From Pelodera strongyloides (taxonomy: Eukaryota > Nematoda > Chromadorea > Rhabditida > Rhabditidae): 64,000 nucleotides of DNA. The position numbers and the translations under genes were made by a program. The stretch lies in contig JAANDG010000155.1 of assembly GCA_036852015.1 (NCBI GenBank), forward strand, positions 1 to 64,000, written 5' to 3'. The notes under the pieces were generated by a model. The model was given only the letters and a program-made list of their open reading frames with translations. It was not told where the DNA came from and made no database searches. This document shows, one piece after another, positions 21,201 to 31,863 of the stretch. Positions within the stretch are counted from its first letter, which is position 1. The number at the start of each line of letters is the position of its first letter.

Positions 21201-21678
21201 CGCAATATCTACTAGCACGAATAAGGTGTAGTGGTAAGTTACCGCGGAGACTGGTGGGGTAATCTTATCCTATAAGGGTCGACAACGAGAACAAGATGTA
21301 GGTGATAATATAAAATTATCGATACTGGCTATGGCGAAACACTAAAATACTATGGCGAAACACTCACGCTTATTGGTGAATTGATTTGCAACAAGCTGTT
21401 ACTCTTTTCTTCTAAGGAACCTCAAGCGTATCGTTACATGTGGCTTAATTTGCCAACCTTCTCATCATCATTGTATATGATGCACACTTATATGTTATGT
21501 ATATAATGTGTCAATAAATTTTTCTTATTATTCTTATTATTATTATTGCAAAGTCGAGAACCAAAAAATTTCTCACCAATTTCAGAAAAAGTGTTCCAAT
21601 ATCTGGTTGGGATCCGAGTTTGACGACTGCGAAACGGGGAAAACGGATACCGGGGACACCCTCCACAGAGGAGCCCAT
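15259..21678 (-). CDS. C2H2 zinc-finger protein with W..CFP modules (3' joining uncertain)
   Basis: Ten exons join cleanly on the minus strand: 21577-21678, 20940-21071, 20596-20677, 19477-19637, 19110-19202, 18593-18661, 18273-18388, 17839-17971, 17163-17261 and 16644-16823, giving 389 residues. Fingers: CTDCGRQF..HAKSH across the 19110/18593 junction; CPVCDYQC..HFKEEH in 18273-18388; CKLCGKV..HTKTH and CSQCEY..HVASTH in the last two. A basic run PPPKRRRRKQK suggests nuclear import, and an acidic Asp/Glu/Ser stretch follows. Exon 17839-17971 holds EWATVARRCFPNLSERIDKW; exon 15259-15430 holds the similar AWMAVGKECFPDMSTRLDE and ends in TAG. That exon is the likely C-terminus, but it needs a phase-2 entry and the linking exon was not found; local stops near 16510-16570 are alternatives. 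Probably DNA-binding; specific function unknown. Confidence 0.7.
15481..15636. repeat. GA-rich purine tract
   Basis: Interrupted GAGA/GGGAGA repeats just upstream (minus-strand sense) of the 15259-15430 exon. On the transcribed strand this is a long polypyrimidine tract before the acceptor. Confidence 0.85.
16162..16344 (-). mobile_element. MITE family 1, full-length copy
   Basis: The ends are CTTAAAGGGAAATACCGGCC and GGCCGGTATTTCACTTTAAA, with GAATTCAGTTGTGCACGG inside. It lies between the last well-joined zinc-finger exon and the 15.3-kb exon. Confidence 0.9.
17480..17745 (-). mobile_element. tRNA-derived SINE-like element
   Basis: On the minus strand the head reads GGTGCAGCAGGTAGAGCGC (A-box-like), followed 30 bases later by ACGGTTCTAACCCC (B-box-like). 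The anticodon arm does not pair properly, so it is not a functional tRNA. The body continues toward about 17480. It sits in an intron of the zinc-finger gene. Confidence 0.6.
17757..17802. repeat. Fragment related to the 38.2-39.3 kb foldback element
   Basis: GCGGCCGAAGGCCGATTCCT followed by TTAGTCGGAGAAGAG resembles the reverse complement of 38401-38455 (GGCCTTCGGCCGATT, CTGCCGACTGCAAG). It abuts the SINE-like element. Confidence 0.5.
18037..18109. repeat. (GA)n microsatellite
   Basis: An interrupted GA/CTAGAGAGAG tract 65 bases upstream (minus sense) of zinc-finger exon 17839-17971. It acts as a polypyrimidine tract on the transcribed strand. Confidence 0.9.
18838..18985. repeat. Unclassified imperfect inverted repeat (zinc-finger intron)
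   Basis: GGTTCGTGACCATTCGGTGA on the left and ACCGTCACCAAATGGGTTCA on the right are loosely complementary. Similar wording (ACGAAAACGGTC, GGTTACCAAATA) recurs at 52395-52500. Probably an old transposon remnant. Confidence 0.4.
19371..19443. mobile_element. Short MITE-like inverted repeat (zinc-finger intron)
   Basis: GGTATGGCACGAGG on the left pairs with CACGTGCCGTATCGCTTTAA on the right, with a centre containing GTTGTCCAGCCATG. It resembles the GCACGTGGTTTGA subtype seen at 56623. Confidence 0.55.
19921..19948. repeat. Short CCCTAA-like tract
   Basis: TAACCCTAACCCTAGCCCTA, a few degenerate TTAGGG-type units in a zinc-finger intron. It is too short to be more than a chance or relic tract. 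Confidence 0.5.
20146..20246. repeat. (CT)n microsatellite
   Basis: An interrupted CT/TTTCTC tract in a zinc-finger gene intron. Open frames across it are low-complexity Ser/Leu artefacts. Confidence 0.9.
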
Positions 21679-22340
21679 TCTGGAACTTAACACTTTATAC
21701 ATTAATATAGTTTTTTGATCACATAATATCGAGAAATCCATAATCAGATGGATTTTATTTAGCATTTAGGGTTAGGGTAAGGTCATTTGTTCAAAAGCAC
21801 GATATGTTGGTGTAAAAGAATGGGATCAGAATATAATGCAAGGTAATAAGAAGAAACTGTTACGAGACCAAACAGGTAGGGTTCATTTCAAGATGCATAG
21901 ATTTTCACTAAATGAGCGTTCGCAAAACTTGATTGTATGCGCCGGATAGTAAATACAAGAATTAAACTATTCCATCCAGCTGTTTACCTACAAATCTCAT
22001 CCAATTTTTCTTTCCTCCAACCCGCTTCTGTATTTTTCACATTCTTTTCCAGGCCATCTGATGTTGTATTTCCGTTCCCCCCTCTCACAAATTAACACCG
22101 TTTTGTGCCCATTTGCTCGCCCAGAGCACAGGGACCAGGGCCGGCCATGTTTAGTTTATTTGCGCGCAGCGCCGCGATCGATTCTTATGGCTAACGCGGG
22201 TCCAGAGGGGCTGACGGGAAGTTATAGGGAGAAATTGGGGACCAAGAAAGTGCCCACGTAGGGCCCATACCCACTAACGACAGCGCCCGCGAGGGGATTG
22301 CTTTAGGGCCCGAAGAGGGGGACAGCGCAGGCCTAATGAA

Positions 22341-22448
22341 GATCAGAGACAGATACAGAGAGAAAGAGAGAGATAGAGAGATAGAGAGCGAAAGAGAGAG
22401 AGAGAAAGAGAGAGGGAGAGAGAGAAAGAGAGAGAGAGAGAGGGTGTA
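22341..22448. repeat. (GA)n microsatellite
   Basis: A long interrupted GA tract with ATAGAG and AAAGAG variants between genes. Confidence 0.9.
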
Positions 22449-23293
22449 GAGGGAGAGAAACGGATGGAGCCGCGCTGCTCAAAACATACAAACTTTGGCG
22501 TCAAAAGGTTCAAGGAGGGGAAATTTACATAAGTAACTATAAGATAATACTGGTAGCAGCTAAATACAATGAAAACTATCTTCATACATAGTAGAAAGTA
22601 GAAAGTAGAAAGAAAGTAAACGCTCACGAAGAAAGCCTTTCCAGAGAACATCAAAATAAAGTAGTACAATTAGAACACACGCATAACCTTAAAAACCGTG
22701 CCGTAACCGCGTGTGTTTATGGGTTTACGTATGTGTCCAGCATGTGTGAATGTGTAATTTGCACATGTATGTGTTTGTGGGTGCATGTGTGTATATTGTA
22801 CTTGTGTGTATTCGTGTGTGTTTATATATGTATATATGGTTTTATTTGTGCATGTCTATGTATGTCTTCATGTGTGTGAGTCTGGCCCGGGTGCAGAATT
22901 GCAGAACATGCGTTCAGCGCCCCGGCGACGCGCCAGACTAACAAAATGCCCGCATGGCGGCCACGTCGATGCGCCAGCCCGCCTCTCCCCCTACACCCTC
23001 GCCATCGATTCTCACGGGCCGAGAACGCGAAGCGCCAAACTGAGAATTCTTGCTATTTGAATAGTACCTAACATATAAAGGCTGATAGGCTAATAAGCAG
23101 ATTACTGCGTGCATATGATTATGACCAGAAACAACGATAAAAATAGGGGTATTTGACCCTTGTACCATTTTTTTAAGGTATTCGCCATATTTTCTGGAGC
23201 CAGGTTTGCGAGAAACTGCAAAAATATAGATGTGATATAGCCGAGAGAATTGAAGCAGAAGTAATACAACAGGTTAAGCATTGCTACATATGA

Positions 23294-23476
23294 ATCAAAG
23301 CCGAAAACCGGGCGGTTTTTGAAACACGTCGAGTGCACCAGCATTCTTATGCAGCTTATGCAAATGACCATAAATTAGAATAAAAAATCGAGCTAAATTC
23401 GAGCAAATTGGCATAAGTACGTAAGAATTCAGTTGTCCACGATATGTTTCAAAACCGGCCGGTACTTCGCTTTAAA
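23294..23476 (-). mobile_element. MITE family 1, full-length copy
   Basis: The ends are CAAAGCCGAAAACCGGGCGG and CCGGCCGGTACTTCGCTTTA. The interior holds CGAGTGCACCAGCATTCTTA and the central AATCGAGCTAAATTCGAG. Confidence 0.88.
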
Positions 23477-23732
23477 GTGTCAAAAATAAGATACAAGTCC
23501 GAAAAATTTCCAAACCGTGACGATAAATATGGTACCTCGGCATAAATGGAATCATAAACCATATGTATGCGGTTGTTTGCCGAAAGATTGTGTAAACAAA
23601 GCGAAAATGGTGAGTGACTCGAATAAATACCGTCTTATAACTTATAACTAAATTGCCGTGCAAAGCGGTAATAAAAAAATAATCAAGGTTCTTCTCAAGG
23701 AAGAATGCTAGTCTTGAAGCTCTTTCATAGAG

Positions 23733-23912
23733 TTTAAAGCGAAGTGCCGGCTGGTTTTTGAAACACATCGAGTGCACCATCATTCTTATGCAGCTTATGC
23801 AAAACATAAAATAGAATACAAAATCGAGCTAAATTCGAAGGACTTTGCAAAAATGCGTAAGAATTCAGCTATCCACGATGCGTTTCAAAAACCGGCTGGT
23901 TTTTGGCTTTAA
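23733..23912 (-). mobile_element. MITE family 1, full-length copy
   Basis: The ends are TTTAAAGCGAAGTGCCGGCT and CGGCTGGTTTTTGGCTTTAA. It lies 256 bases from the copy at 23294 in the same orientation. Confidence 0.88.
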
Positions 23913-24259
23913 TAAATATAAAGGAAATCTCATAGGCAATGACAAGTGAGAAAAAAGGGCGATTTGAACTGTTACCAATAAATGGATAAGTGAAAATCTC
24001 TGGAAAACTATGTATACGTTCATATATAACGTTGGAGGCTAGGAGCATCTTCGTAATATATGAAATAACAGAAGCTAGCACAAAACATTGAATGAAATGC
24101 ATAGTTGATATTTACAAATGGTTCCCAAATGCATAAATCACAGCCATAAAAATAATAATAAAACATCTTTAGAAATACTAAACCCCAAAACGTAGAGCAA
24201 AGGCGAATTAGACGAGCAAAATTAGCATAGATTACCCCTTTGGTGGGAAACTATTGGAA

Positions 24260-24424
24260 TTGAAGCGTTATAACGGCCGATTTGTGAAAAACCTGTTGGA
24301 ATACGGCGTCCCCATCATATGTTTTATGCTTTATGCAAATAGCAAATGAATATAATAAGATGAAAAACTATATGGGAATACAGCGTCAAAACAAGTTTCA
24401 AAAACGGATGTTACACCGCTTCAA
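24260..24424. mobile_element. Divergent MITE related to family 1
   Basis: TTGAAGCGTTATAACGGCCG at the left and AACGGATGTTACACCGCTTC at the right are inverted. The centre keeps CTTTATGCAAATAGC and the GGGAATACAGCGTC block. Confidence 0.6.
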
Positions 24425-24509
24425 ATGGGAAACTCTTGGAAATAGAGTGGTGATGCGTGGCGTGTAGAGGTAAAGCTTTGTGTGTGTGCGTCTGAATTGT
24501 TATTCTTTT

Positions 24510-24780
24510 CCTAGTGGGCGGGCCTCTGGCGTGTAGCGCCAGCGCGCGGGCCAAACTATCGATCCCGGCTCAGCGCCCCCTTCCCCCACCCTCCCCGCAA
24601 CTGCTCTCCTCTTTCTCTCTCTCTGTGTATATACTCCGGGAGGGTGAAGCCGCGGGGACAGATAACACTTTGGACGGGCAGGCAGGGCGCGGGAACGAGC
24701 AACGGCACATTGACTGGGTAGGGCACTGGGCCGGCCCAAAGGGCACACGCACGCGCCCAGGGACGGGGTAAAGCTCCGAC
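24510..24780. other. GC-rich patch
   Basis: CpG-rich sequence with runs such as GGGCGGGCC and GCGCGGGCC contrasts with AT-rich flanks. Similar patches lie at 22110-22330 and 22880-23040. The open frames on both strands show low-complexity composition and no family similarity. They may be promoters, unmethylated islands or the remains of a GC-rich element. Confidence 0.4.
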
Positions 24781-24900
24781 GAAGTATTGGGGCAGAAGCG
24801 CTTAAATGGCTCAGGGAAATCGACATAGCAACTTTTGGGATAGCTTATGCGTATCTTTACGGGTTTAAAGGGTCGGGCGCAAGGTAATGGGGACCAGTAT

Positions 24901-25075
24901 GAAATGACAGCCGGTTTTTGAAACGTATGCGGGACGCTGTATTTCCATGTAGTGTATGCAAATCACTGCATGATACTACGCGATTTTTAGGCTAATTATA
25001 TTTATTTGTATACTACATATGGGAGTGCAGTTGTCCAAGGCACGTTTCAAAAACCGGCCGTTATATCGCTTTAAA
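24901..25075. mobile_element. Divergent MITE related to family 1
   Basis: GACAGCCGGTTTTTGAAACG at the left and GTTTCAAAAACCGGCCGTTA to TCGCTTTAAA at the right, with ATTTCCATGTAGTGTATGC inside. The outermost left bases have decayed. Confidence 0.75.
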
Positions 25076-25583
25076 AGAGCAGATGCATAGGGATAGGGCA
25101 TACGGCATAGGGCCACTGCTTGTTGACACCGCGCTGGCAATAGCTGGCAGTTTGCCATGCCTGTGGGTGGGCAATCACCAAAACAGAACCGATGTAGAGT
25201 TTGAAAAAATATTCATTATTTAACATGTAAGGTTACGCGAGGCTTTTGAGCTGACCAACACCATCTGAGAGTTATAGTTATAGCTCACATGAGCAATGAA
25301 GTATCCAGCCTCGTTTCAGGAACATTTCCGTACGGTATCGTAAGGGAGACTTCAGTAAACCACGGAGCTAAGTCATGGTTCTCCATTATTATGGTGCACA
25401 CTTAACTTGCTACCTGAACATAACGTCATGAATATCCTGCTTTTCTATAGCAGTAAGCTTTTTAAGCTATATATGGAACCATTTATTTCGTTGTACACAG
25501 AAGCAAAATGTAGCGACACAACAGAGAGCACAATGAAAACAAGTTATACATTTTATTTCCTGAAACAAAAACAAAGTTATTTT

Positions 25584-28500
25584 TCACAATTCTGTATGTA
25601 CATCTTCTGCAGTCGCCGGAATAGAAAGCGGAGATGGTTCTTGGGCGATTATCTAAAAAAAAGCTATAGGTTAGATGAAAAGAAGAAGAACTTGCAAGGT
25701 TCTTAAAGCGAAATGCTAGCCTCATTGGAAAATTTGCATATGATAAGCAACTCACATGTACCCTATGCTAATTTTGTACGATTGCCGTGGACGATCGTAC
25801 AAAATTAGCATAGGATACATAGGATTTGCTCATCACATGCAAATTTTCCAAAGGGGCTAGCATTTCGCTTTAAAGGATCGCATTCACTACAAATTCGTAT
25901 TTTTTATTCGCTTTTCATTAAATATTCAAATATGTGAAGAAAACTACGATTCCAGCACCAAAGTACGGCAAAACGAACTCAGGGAGAGAAATCCCTGTGT
26001 ATGAGTTTTACTAGTATACCGTAGTTTATAATTGTCCGTATAGAGTTTCATAATAAATACCCTGCATTGATAAACCACGCGCCAGGTGTAACACTGCAGG
26101 CTGTTCACTCTCCAAGTACCCCTGGCAATTGCATATATGCACAGGCGACGGTCATTTACCAAAACCCATTTTCATTGATTTCTCTCCTTGAGTTCGCTTT
26201 TATGTGGCTTTTTACTGGCTGCGTATTGTTTTATAAATCTTCTTGCATCTAATAAAAATCGAATAAAAAAGTTGAATTTGAAGTGACTGCCTTCCTGGCA
26301 CGTGGCACCCGGCCGTTATATCCCTTTAATTGATTGGTTCTATTTATCAGCACGTGGCTTTCAAAATTATGTGCCCTGAATAATATGCAAATTTCAAGTA
26401 AAGAAAGTTTGCAGAAGTGCGCTTGCAAACCTGGTGCAGTAGCGCTTTAAAGTTCAGTAATTTTTCGTCTAGTGACATCATCAGAAAGGTAAGGAAGAAT
26501 TTAATAAAATAACCTGTGTGTCATAGATGATCGACATATCACGGATCGACAAGTATTGCTTGAGATTCTCCAGAAGATCGAGGTCGAGGTTGATTTCTGA
26601 AATTTGTTTAGAAAACATAGTTTTTTTTTCGGATTTCGAATGACAGTGTTCTTCGTGTACATTAAACCTTCAAACTGATTCACAAGAATCACAAACAACT
26701 CAATAATATCACAAGGTAATTATTCGGCCCTATACATCATAATTATGGGTAAATATTCATAGTTTATTGGAATACAGGTAGTTATAGCGTTTCCTAGATG
26801 TATGTAAGAGCATGCGTCGTAAAAAAATCATCATGACTTTTCTCACCTCTAGCAGGAAGCTTATGAGCGTCATCGATCAAAGTCTTTAGTCCTTCTTCAG
26901 ATAAAAGAGCGTAGGGCGTTGTCCGTATGGTGAACTGTAAGTGAATCATTATTGAGCTGTTAAATATAAACCTTTAGAATACGAAAAACCGCCATACGGC
27001 AAAAATCTGATGGCTTGAACGAGACGTCCAATTCTGATACTAATGTGTTTCACATTCCACGCTTTAAAAATATGAAATATTCATGGATTGATGATCATCA
27101 TATATCTATTGGCATTAATTGATTGGTTCGATATTTCAGGTCATATGTCATAGGCTAGAGGTTAGACTTCCTACTTTCTTCTCGTCCGTCTCATCTGGCG
27201 TTAGTATTATCCACTGTGGTTGGTGACTATCCTCAATGTGCATAAGCTTCAGAAGTATGGAGGAAATAAGGTTTGTCCTAAACAAATATAATATGGATTA
27301 TACATAAAAACAAACAGGTTTCTTATGAAATGCGGATAGAAATCATGGTCAATCTATATGCCAACCGTTTATCATTTTGTACTCGGCGGCAATGTAACAC
27401 TATGTATTTACAAGTACTAATTCCTTTGACTGTTATGTCTACTTCCTACAAAGCGGGCACTTACAAAGGGATAGAAAGTTCTAAACTACGGCCCAGAGAT
27501 GTACAATACGACTGGAAAAGACTCGCCCATTAATTTTCGCATAACGATTCGTGTTCATTCTCCGTTCAAGTCCTTCCAATTTTGATGCCAACGAAATGAA
27601 GTGAGAGTCTTGGAGAGACATTGTGGGATCGAGGAGAATCAGGACTGGCAGTCGACGAGAGATGCAGGCGAAGAAGGAGGGTAGAGATGTGAGGTCAAAC
27701 TGAATTTGGTAATTGTTAGTATGCGAAGTTTTAAGTACGGTGATTGGTTTCAAGCGGAATGACGCGTGGTTGTATCATATCATCATATGCAAATTGCGTT
27801 CCACTTGGTGTCACACCAGCATAAACGGGTGCAACTTTTCCCGGAAATGCAGTTCTCCAGCATCCGTTTAAAAACCACATGACATGCCGCTTTGAAGATA
27901 ATCACTTGAATAGGTCTTACCACAGCTGGATGAGCAGTGACTTCCACGTACGACTTTATTGCCTCGACAGATAAATCCTTATAAAGAGTGTACACTAAGC
28001 CACCATCAGGCTCCTGTGGTTTCGAAGTAATAATTGCCGGATTGTTAGCCCTAAATTTGATAATTAAAACATGAATAAAACTCACTTATGTACTTCATGT
28101 GAAGCCCGATGTTTAAATGACTTATAGTTAGGGTAAATTGTAAACAAACAAAGAAAACGAAAACTAGAAACAACAGTGTTATTACCATTTGGCCACATCC
28201 TTGTGTACCAGGGCAGCGAATGGAAATCGACCGTGAAATTCTCTGGCAACTTTCTTGAAGTCTTTGTACACACGGTTCTGAACAGTTATTTGTGTATATA
28301 ATAGTAATTAAAGTAGTTTCACTACAGTACCCTCATGAGAAGCAATAACAGTGGATCCTACCCGCTTGGTGTCAATAAATAGCATGTGTACGGTAGAGGC
28401 GACCCCGCCCACTCCTGGTATCATCCCATTACGGTAGAGAGGTACGATATCTTCGTCAAGGACACCGACCGAAGGCATTTTGGACCTGATTTAGGCCATT

Positions 28501-31500
28501 TAGGGATTGGACACTGGACACTGGTTGAAAAGAACTCTGCTGCATACATACGTTTCCTATACAATAATCAACAACTACACAGGACTTTCCGATTTTCCAA
28601 AAGTTTTCACTATGATGTATACTTACTTAACCCAGTGGTTTAAGAGAAGGCTCTCAAATTACTTATGAATCTTTGTTTTAATCACAAGTGGAGGTTCCAG
28701 AAAATACTGCATTACACACAACGAAAGTTTTTTGTAGATGAGACCACCCAGAAATTTTCCATATGTATTGTAAGCAACGAATATAAAACGATTACCATGC
28801 CAGCCACTGGTGCAACGTGTTGTGATCTATCGATGACAATTCATTTGAATGAAAGGCTCCTACTACCACCTAAATATGATAATATTACCAAAGCATGTTT
28901 CGAGGATTCTGGATTTCGGTAATAATGTGCATATTTTAACCATATTCATTGTACAATAATCAGAGGGTTTGGAATCTGCAATGTACTCAAATACCAACTT
29001 GATTTTCTCTGAATACGCGCAATACGGGTAGGTCCTTCGTAAACTCGCATTTGCTTTGGTGTAGATGACAGTCAATGTAGCCCAACTGAAAGAAGTAGAG
29101 GTAAAAACACTATAAAAGAAATAAACAAGTGCAATAGGCAAAGAGAAGTATTATGGTACATACCAGAGTATGGGACCCCGTTTCGACCCCATTCGCATTC
29201 GAGGAATTTTAGCATGGTGGGGTCCTAAGTCAAATGTACTGTTGGATCGCTAATAAGAGGTAGATGCGTAACTTGCAACCCCCAGGTTGTGCTTACTCAT
29301 GTGCGCTAGCAACCGAAAGATTGTCGCTCCTGTAAGCGACACCAAGAGACCAACTTGCAATAAGTCGAGGGCATATAATAAATACTTCATGTTCAAGTTC
29401 ATAGACTTTTTTTGTATAGAAATAAATATGATGCACGGTACTAATTGTAGAAATATTGAAGAAAATAATAACATATCTCAGCAGGTACCTTTAGCGTGTC
29501 CAACTGTCTCGATGCAACGTCGAGATTCAGTAAAGAACGCCAGTTTTCGGAGGAACCCTCTAAACTACTCCGAATATTAAAGCGAAATACCGGCCGGTTT
29601 TTGAAACACATCGAGTAGACTAGCGTTCCTATGCAGCTTATGCAAATGAACATAAATTATAATAAAAAATCGAGCTAAATTCAAGCAAATTAGCATAAAT
29701 ACGTAAGAATTGAGTTGTGCACGATGCGTTTCAAAAAACGGCCGTTATTTCGCTTTAAAAAAAATATAACTTTCCAAAAATGCCACTACAAGTTCACGAG
29801 CATATTAATTGGAAATATAAATGAGATTAATATGCAGTGCTTTTTCAATTCATTTTCGTCGGAACGTTCGAGAAGAAAAATGTGAGTAGAAAAGTATAGG
29901 GTGTTAGAAAGAAGTATTACTCACCGGAGTTGAAGTAAAGTATATCATCTGCTTCTGAATTAGACGCATCGAATACATGCAGTGAGGACTTCACCTTCTC
30001 GTACAACGATTTCCAACCATCATTTACTAAAGTAATTAACAATTATTCTAATTGTAAGCCTAATGTAGGTGTAGATGTCGTACGGTAACGACCATTTTAT
30101 TTTTCCTTACTTGACATTTAAAGGGATCAGCTCACCTTAAATTGTGTCTGTTTTTTTGTTTCTTTATTTTCTATAAGGGATAATAAAAATTTGGAATAGA
30201 AAAAGTAGTGTTCAATTTCAATACTCACGAAGATATTGGGTGATAAAGTGGTGGATTGATCGGGCCGAAATGCAAAAAGGGCAATTATAATTGCCCTTTT
30301 TGCATTTCGGCCCGATCAATCCACCACTTTATCACCCAATATCTTCGTGAGTATTGAAATTGAACACTACTTTTTCTATTCCAAATTTTTACTATCCCTT
30401 ATAGAAAATAAAGAAACAAAAAAAAGACACAATTTAAGGTGAGCTGATCCCTTTAAGTTTAAGTGTTTAAGGGTATTCCTTACTTGCACTCGTAGATCGC
30501 GCTTCGTCCAAAAGTCGATTTGAAAACTTGTTGATCAGACTGAAAAAACCAAGCGGTAAAGGTAAAGTCTATCCTGCATTGACAAATTTTTCTAAAGAAT
30601 AAACTTACGCCTCGTATACCAGTCAATAAAATCGTACAAAATTAAAATCAATATCCTAACTCACCCGGTTATTTGCTCTCTTACATGTCCATCTATAGCT
30701 TCATTCGGTAGAAAAATCGTGAGCTCCGACTCGAAATAATCACTAAACATGTAGTTTGCCGTTATAAAGGAATTCATGCCATCTTACCGTTTCTAATTTC
30801 TTCCACAAGTCGACGCTTTTACCCGAAGTTTTTGCTGACTGTCTTTAAACGAGGTTAATAGCTTATTGTTAGGCCCCTCTAGGTCCCTTTGGTCCCACAA
30901 TGGATGACAAAAAATACCTCTGCAGAGACACTTGCAAGTCCTCAGAATCCATGGAAGCTTCCTGTAAAATTTTACTGGTTGACAGCTGTACTCACATAGG
31001 ATAATTTGTGGAATAATTTTAGAAATGCTAAATATAAGTGACTTACATTTTGAACCGTCCCCTTGATTAGACCCGCATTTATATGCTTTGCGAAATATTC
31101 GTCGACGTACGCGGCGGGTTTTGAATTTGAATCTGAAAAAATTCATTTATCAATAAACAAGCAATCGGGCCTAGCAACCGGCCTCTCTCGAATTATAATT
31201 GCAGGATATTTTCTAACCATATTTATTGACTCACGAAAAATATACGGACGTGTAAATTTACGGACCACACATTTTACACCGTACCCGGTTTACTCCGTTT
31301 TCTAAAACACACTTGTTTTTAATTTGTCATTATTTCTGACAAAGAGAAATCGATAATTGCCAAAATATTTCCTTTTTTGTCGTCAATTCCGAATCGAAGC
31401 TCTGTACTTTTTGCTTTCCATTGATGTATTGCTAGTCATATTTGTGGTTTACTTGTGTTTTAGTTTCCAAATGTATGACGCTTTAGCGCTGCGTTAGCAG

Positions 31501-31863
31501 TCCGCCAGGTTTCGTAAGCAACTATGTTTTCCGCTTAAAACTTCACTAAATGCGATAAACAATCCGATCCTAATTTCCGTTCAGTCTCCATGTTCTGAGA
31601 CAAATATGTGTAGGATAAATGAGTTGAGATAAGCCACTCTGTGCCTCCATATGGTGCTTCCGATGATGGAGACGCAATGGGTTAACTTGGACACTGTGTG
31701 CAGGGCAATCGCTTCTTATGCAATATAATTTAATGACTCCAAGAACTTACGTACCGTGCGAGGATTGTTTTATTTTTATTGAGAACTCAGGATTGTAGGC
31801 GCTCAGTCCTGTGTAGTTGTTGATTATTAGGAAAATAACACAAATATTTGTTGTCCTCCGCAT
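25584..31863 (-). CDS. Secretory-pathway protein with C-terminal HTEL, probable thioredoxin-fold ER-lumen protein
   Basis: Fifteen minus-strand exons join in frame to 441 aa: 31755-31863, 31047-31132, 30918-30961, 30788-30842, 30665-30729, 30484-30539, 29925-30026, 29164-29224, 28995-29085, 28186-28277, 27921-28050, 27505-27699, 26847-26934, 26514-26596 and 25584-25652. The N-terminus (MRRTTNICVIFLIINNYTGL) is a signal peptide. The C-terminus AEDVHTEL fits the K/HxEL ER-retrieval class. The middle (YKDFKKVAREFHGRFPFAAL, PVLILLDP) has the helix-strand texture of PDI/TXNDC b-type thioredoxin domains; no CxxC is present, so it is probably not an oxidoreductase. Acceptors at 30729 and 30842 and the donor at 27505 are the least certain; GR/gtcttt is an alternative donor. 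The exact family member was not recognised; an alpha-2-delta channel subunit was considered and dropped. Confidence 0.68.
25702..25875. mobile_element. Palindromic MITE family 2 (ER-protein last intron)
   Basis: A near-perfect palindrome from CTTAAAGCGAAATGCTAGCC to GGCTAGCATTTCGCTTTAAA. The centre near CGTGGACG is in inverted orientation to that of 12653-12823. Confidence 0.92.
27750..27895. mobile_element. Divergent MITE, GCACGTGG-type ends (ER-protein intron)
   Basis: TTTCAAGCGGAATGACGCGT at the left and AACCACATGACATGCCGCTT at the right are imperfect inverted repeats, with CATATGCAAATTGCG inside. Confidence 0.6.
29577..29758 (-). mobile_element. MITE family 1, full-length copy (ER-protein intron)
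   Basis: The ends are TTAAAGCGAAATACCGGCCG and CGGCCGTTATTTCGCTTTAA. The interior has ATCGAGTAGACTAGCGTTCC and GAATTGAGTTGTGCACGATG. Confidence 0.92.
30117..30456. mobile_element. Near-perfect 340-bp palindrome, TTTAAAGGGATCAG family
   Basis: The two arms of about 170 bases meet at 30287/30288 inside GCAATTATAATTGC, with essentially no spacer. By eye only about two mismatches separate the arms. The ends read TTTAAAGGGATCAGCTCACC and its complement. The element fills most of a 457-base intron of the ER-protein gene. Confidence 0.95.

Larger units (their letters stand above)
21679..25583. other. Intergenic region, zinc-finger 5' end to ER-protein gene 3' end
   Basis: No exon was recognised. 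It holds a GA repeat, three GC-rich patches (22110-22330, 22880-23040, 24510-24780) and four MITE-like copies (23294, 23733, 24260, 24901). A minus-strand AATAAA (plus 25482-25487) may be the polyadenylation signal of the ER-protein gene. The GC-rich patches could hold the zinc-finger promoter but show no coding signal. Confidence 0.55.

Noticed and set aside
28186..31863. Calcium-channel alpha-2-delta subunit
   Set aside because: Early exons (LWKKLE, ILYFNS) looked similar, but the spliced protein is only 441 aa, has no VWA/MIDAS block and ends in an ER-retention-like HTEL.
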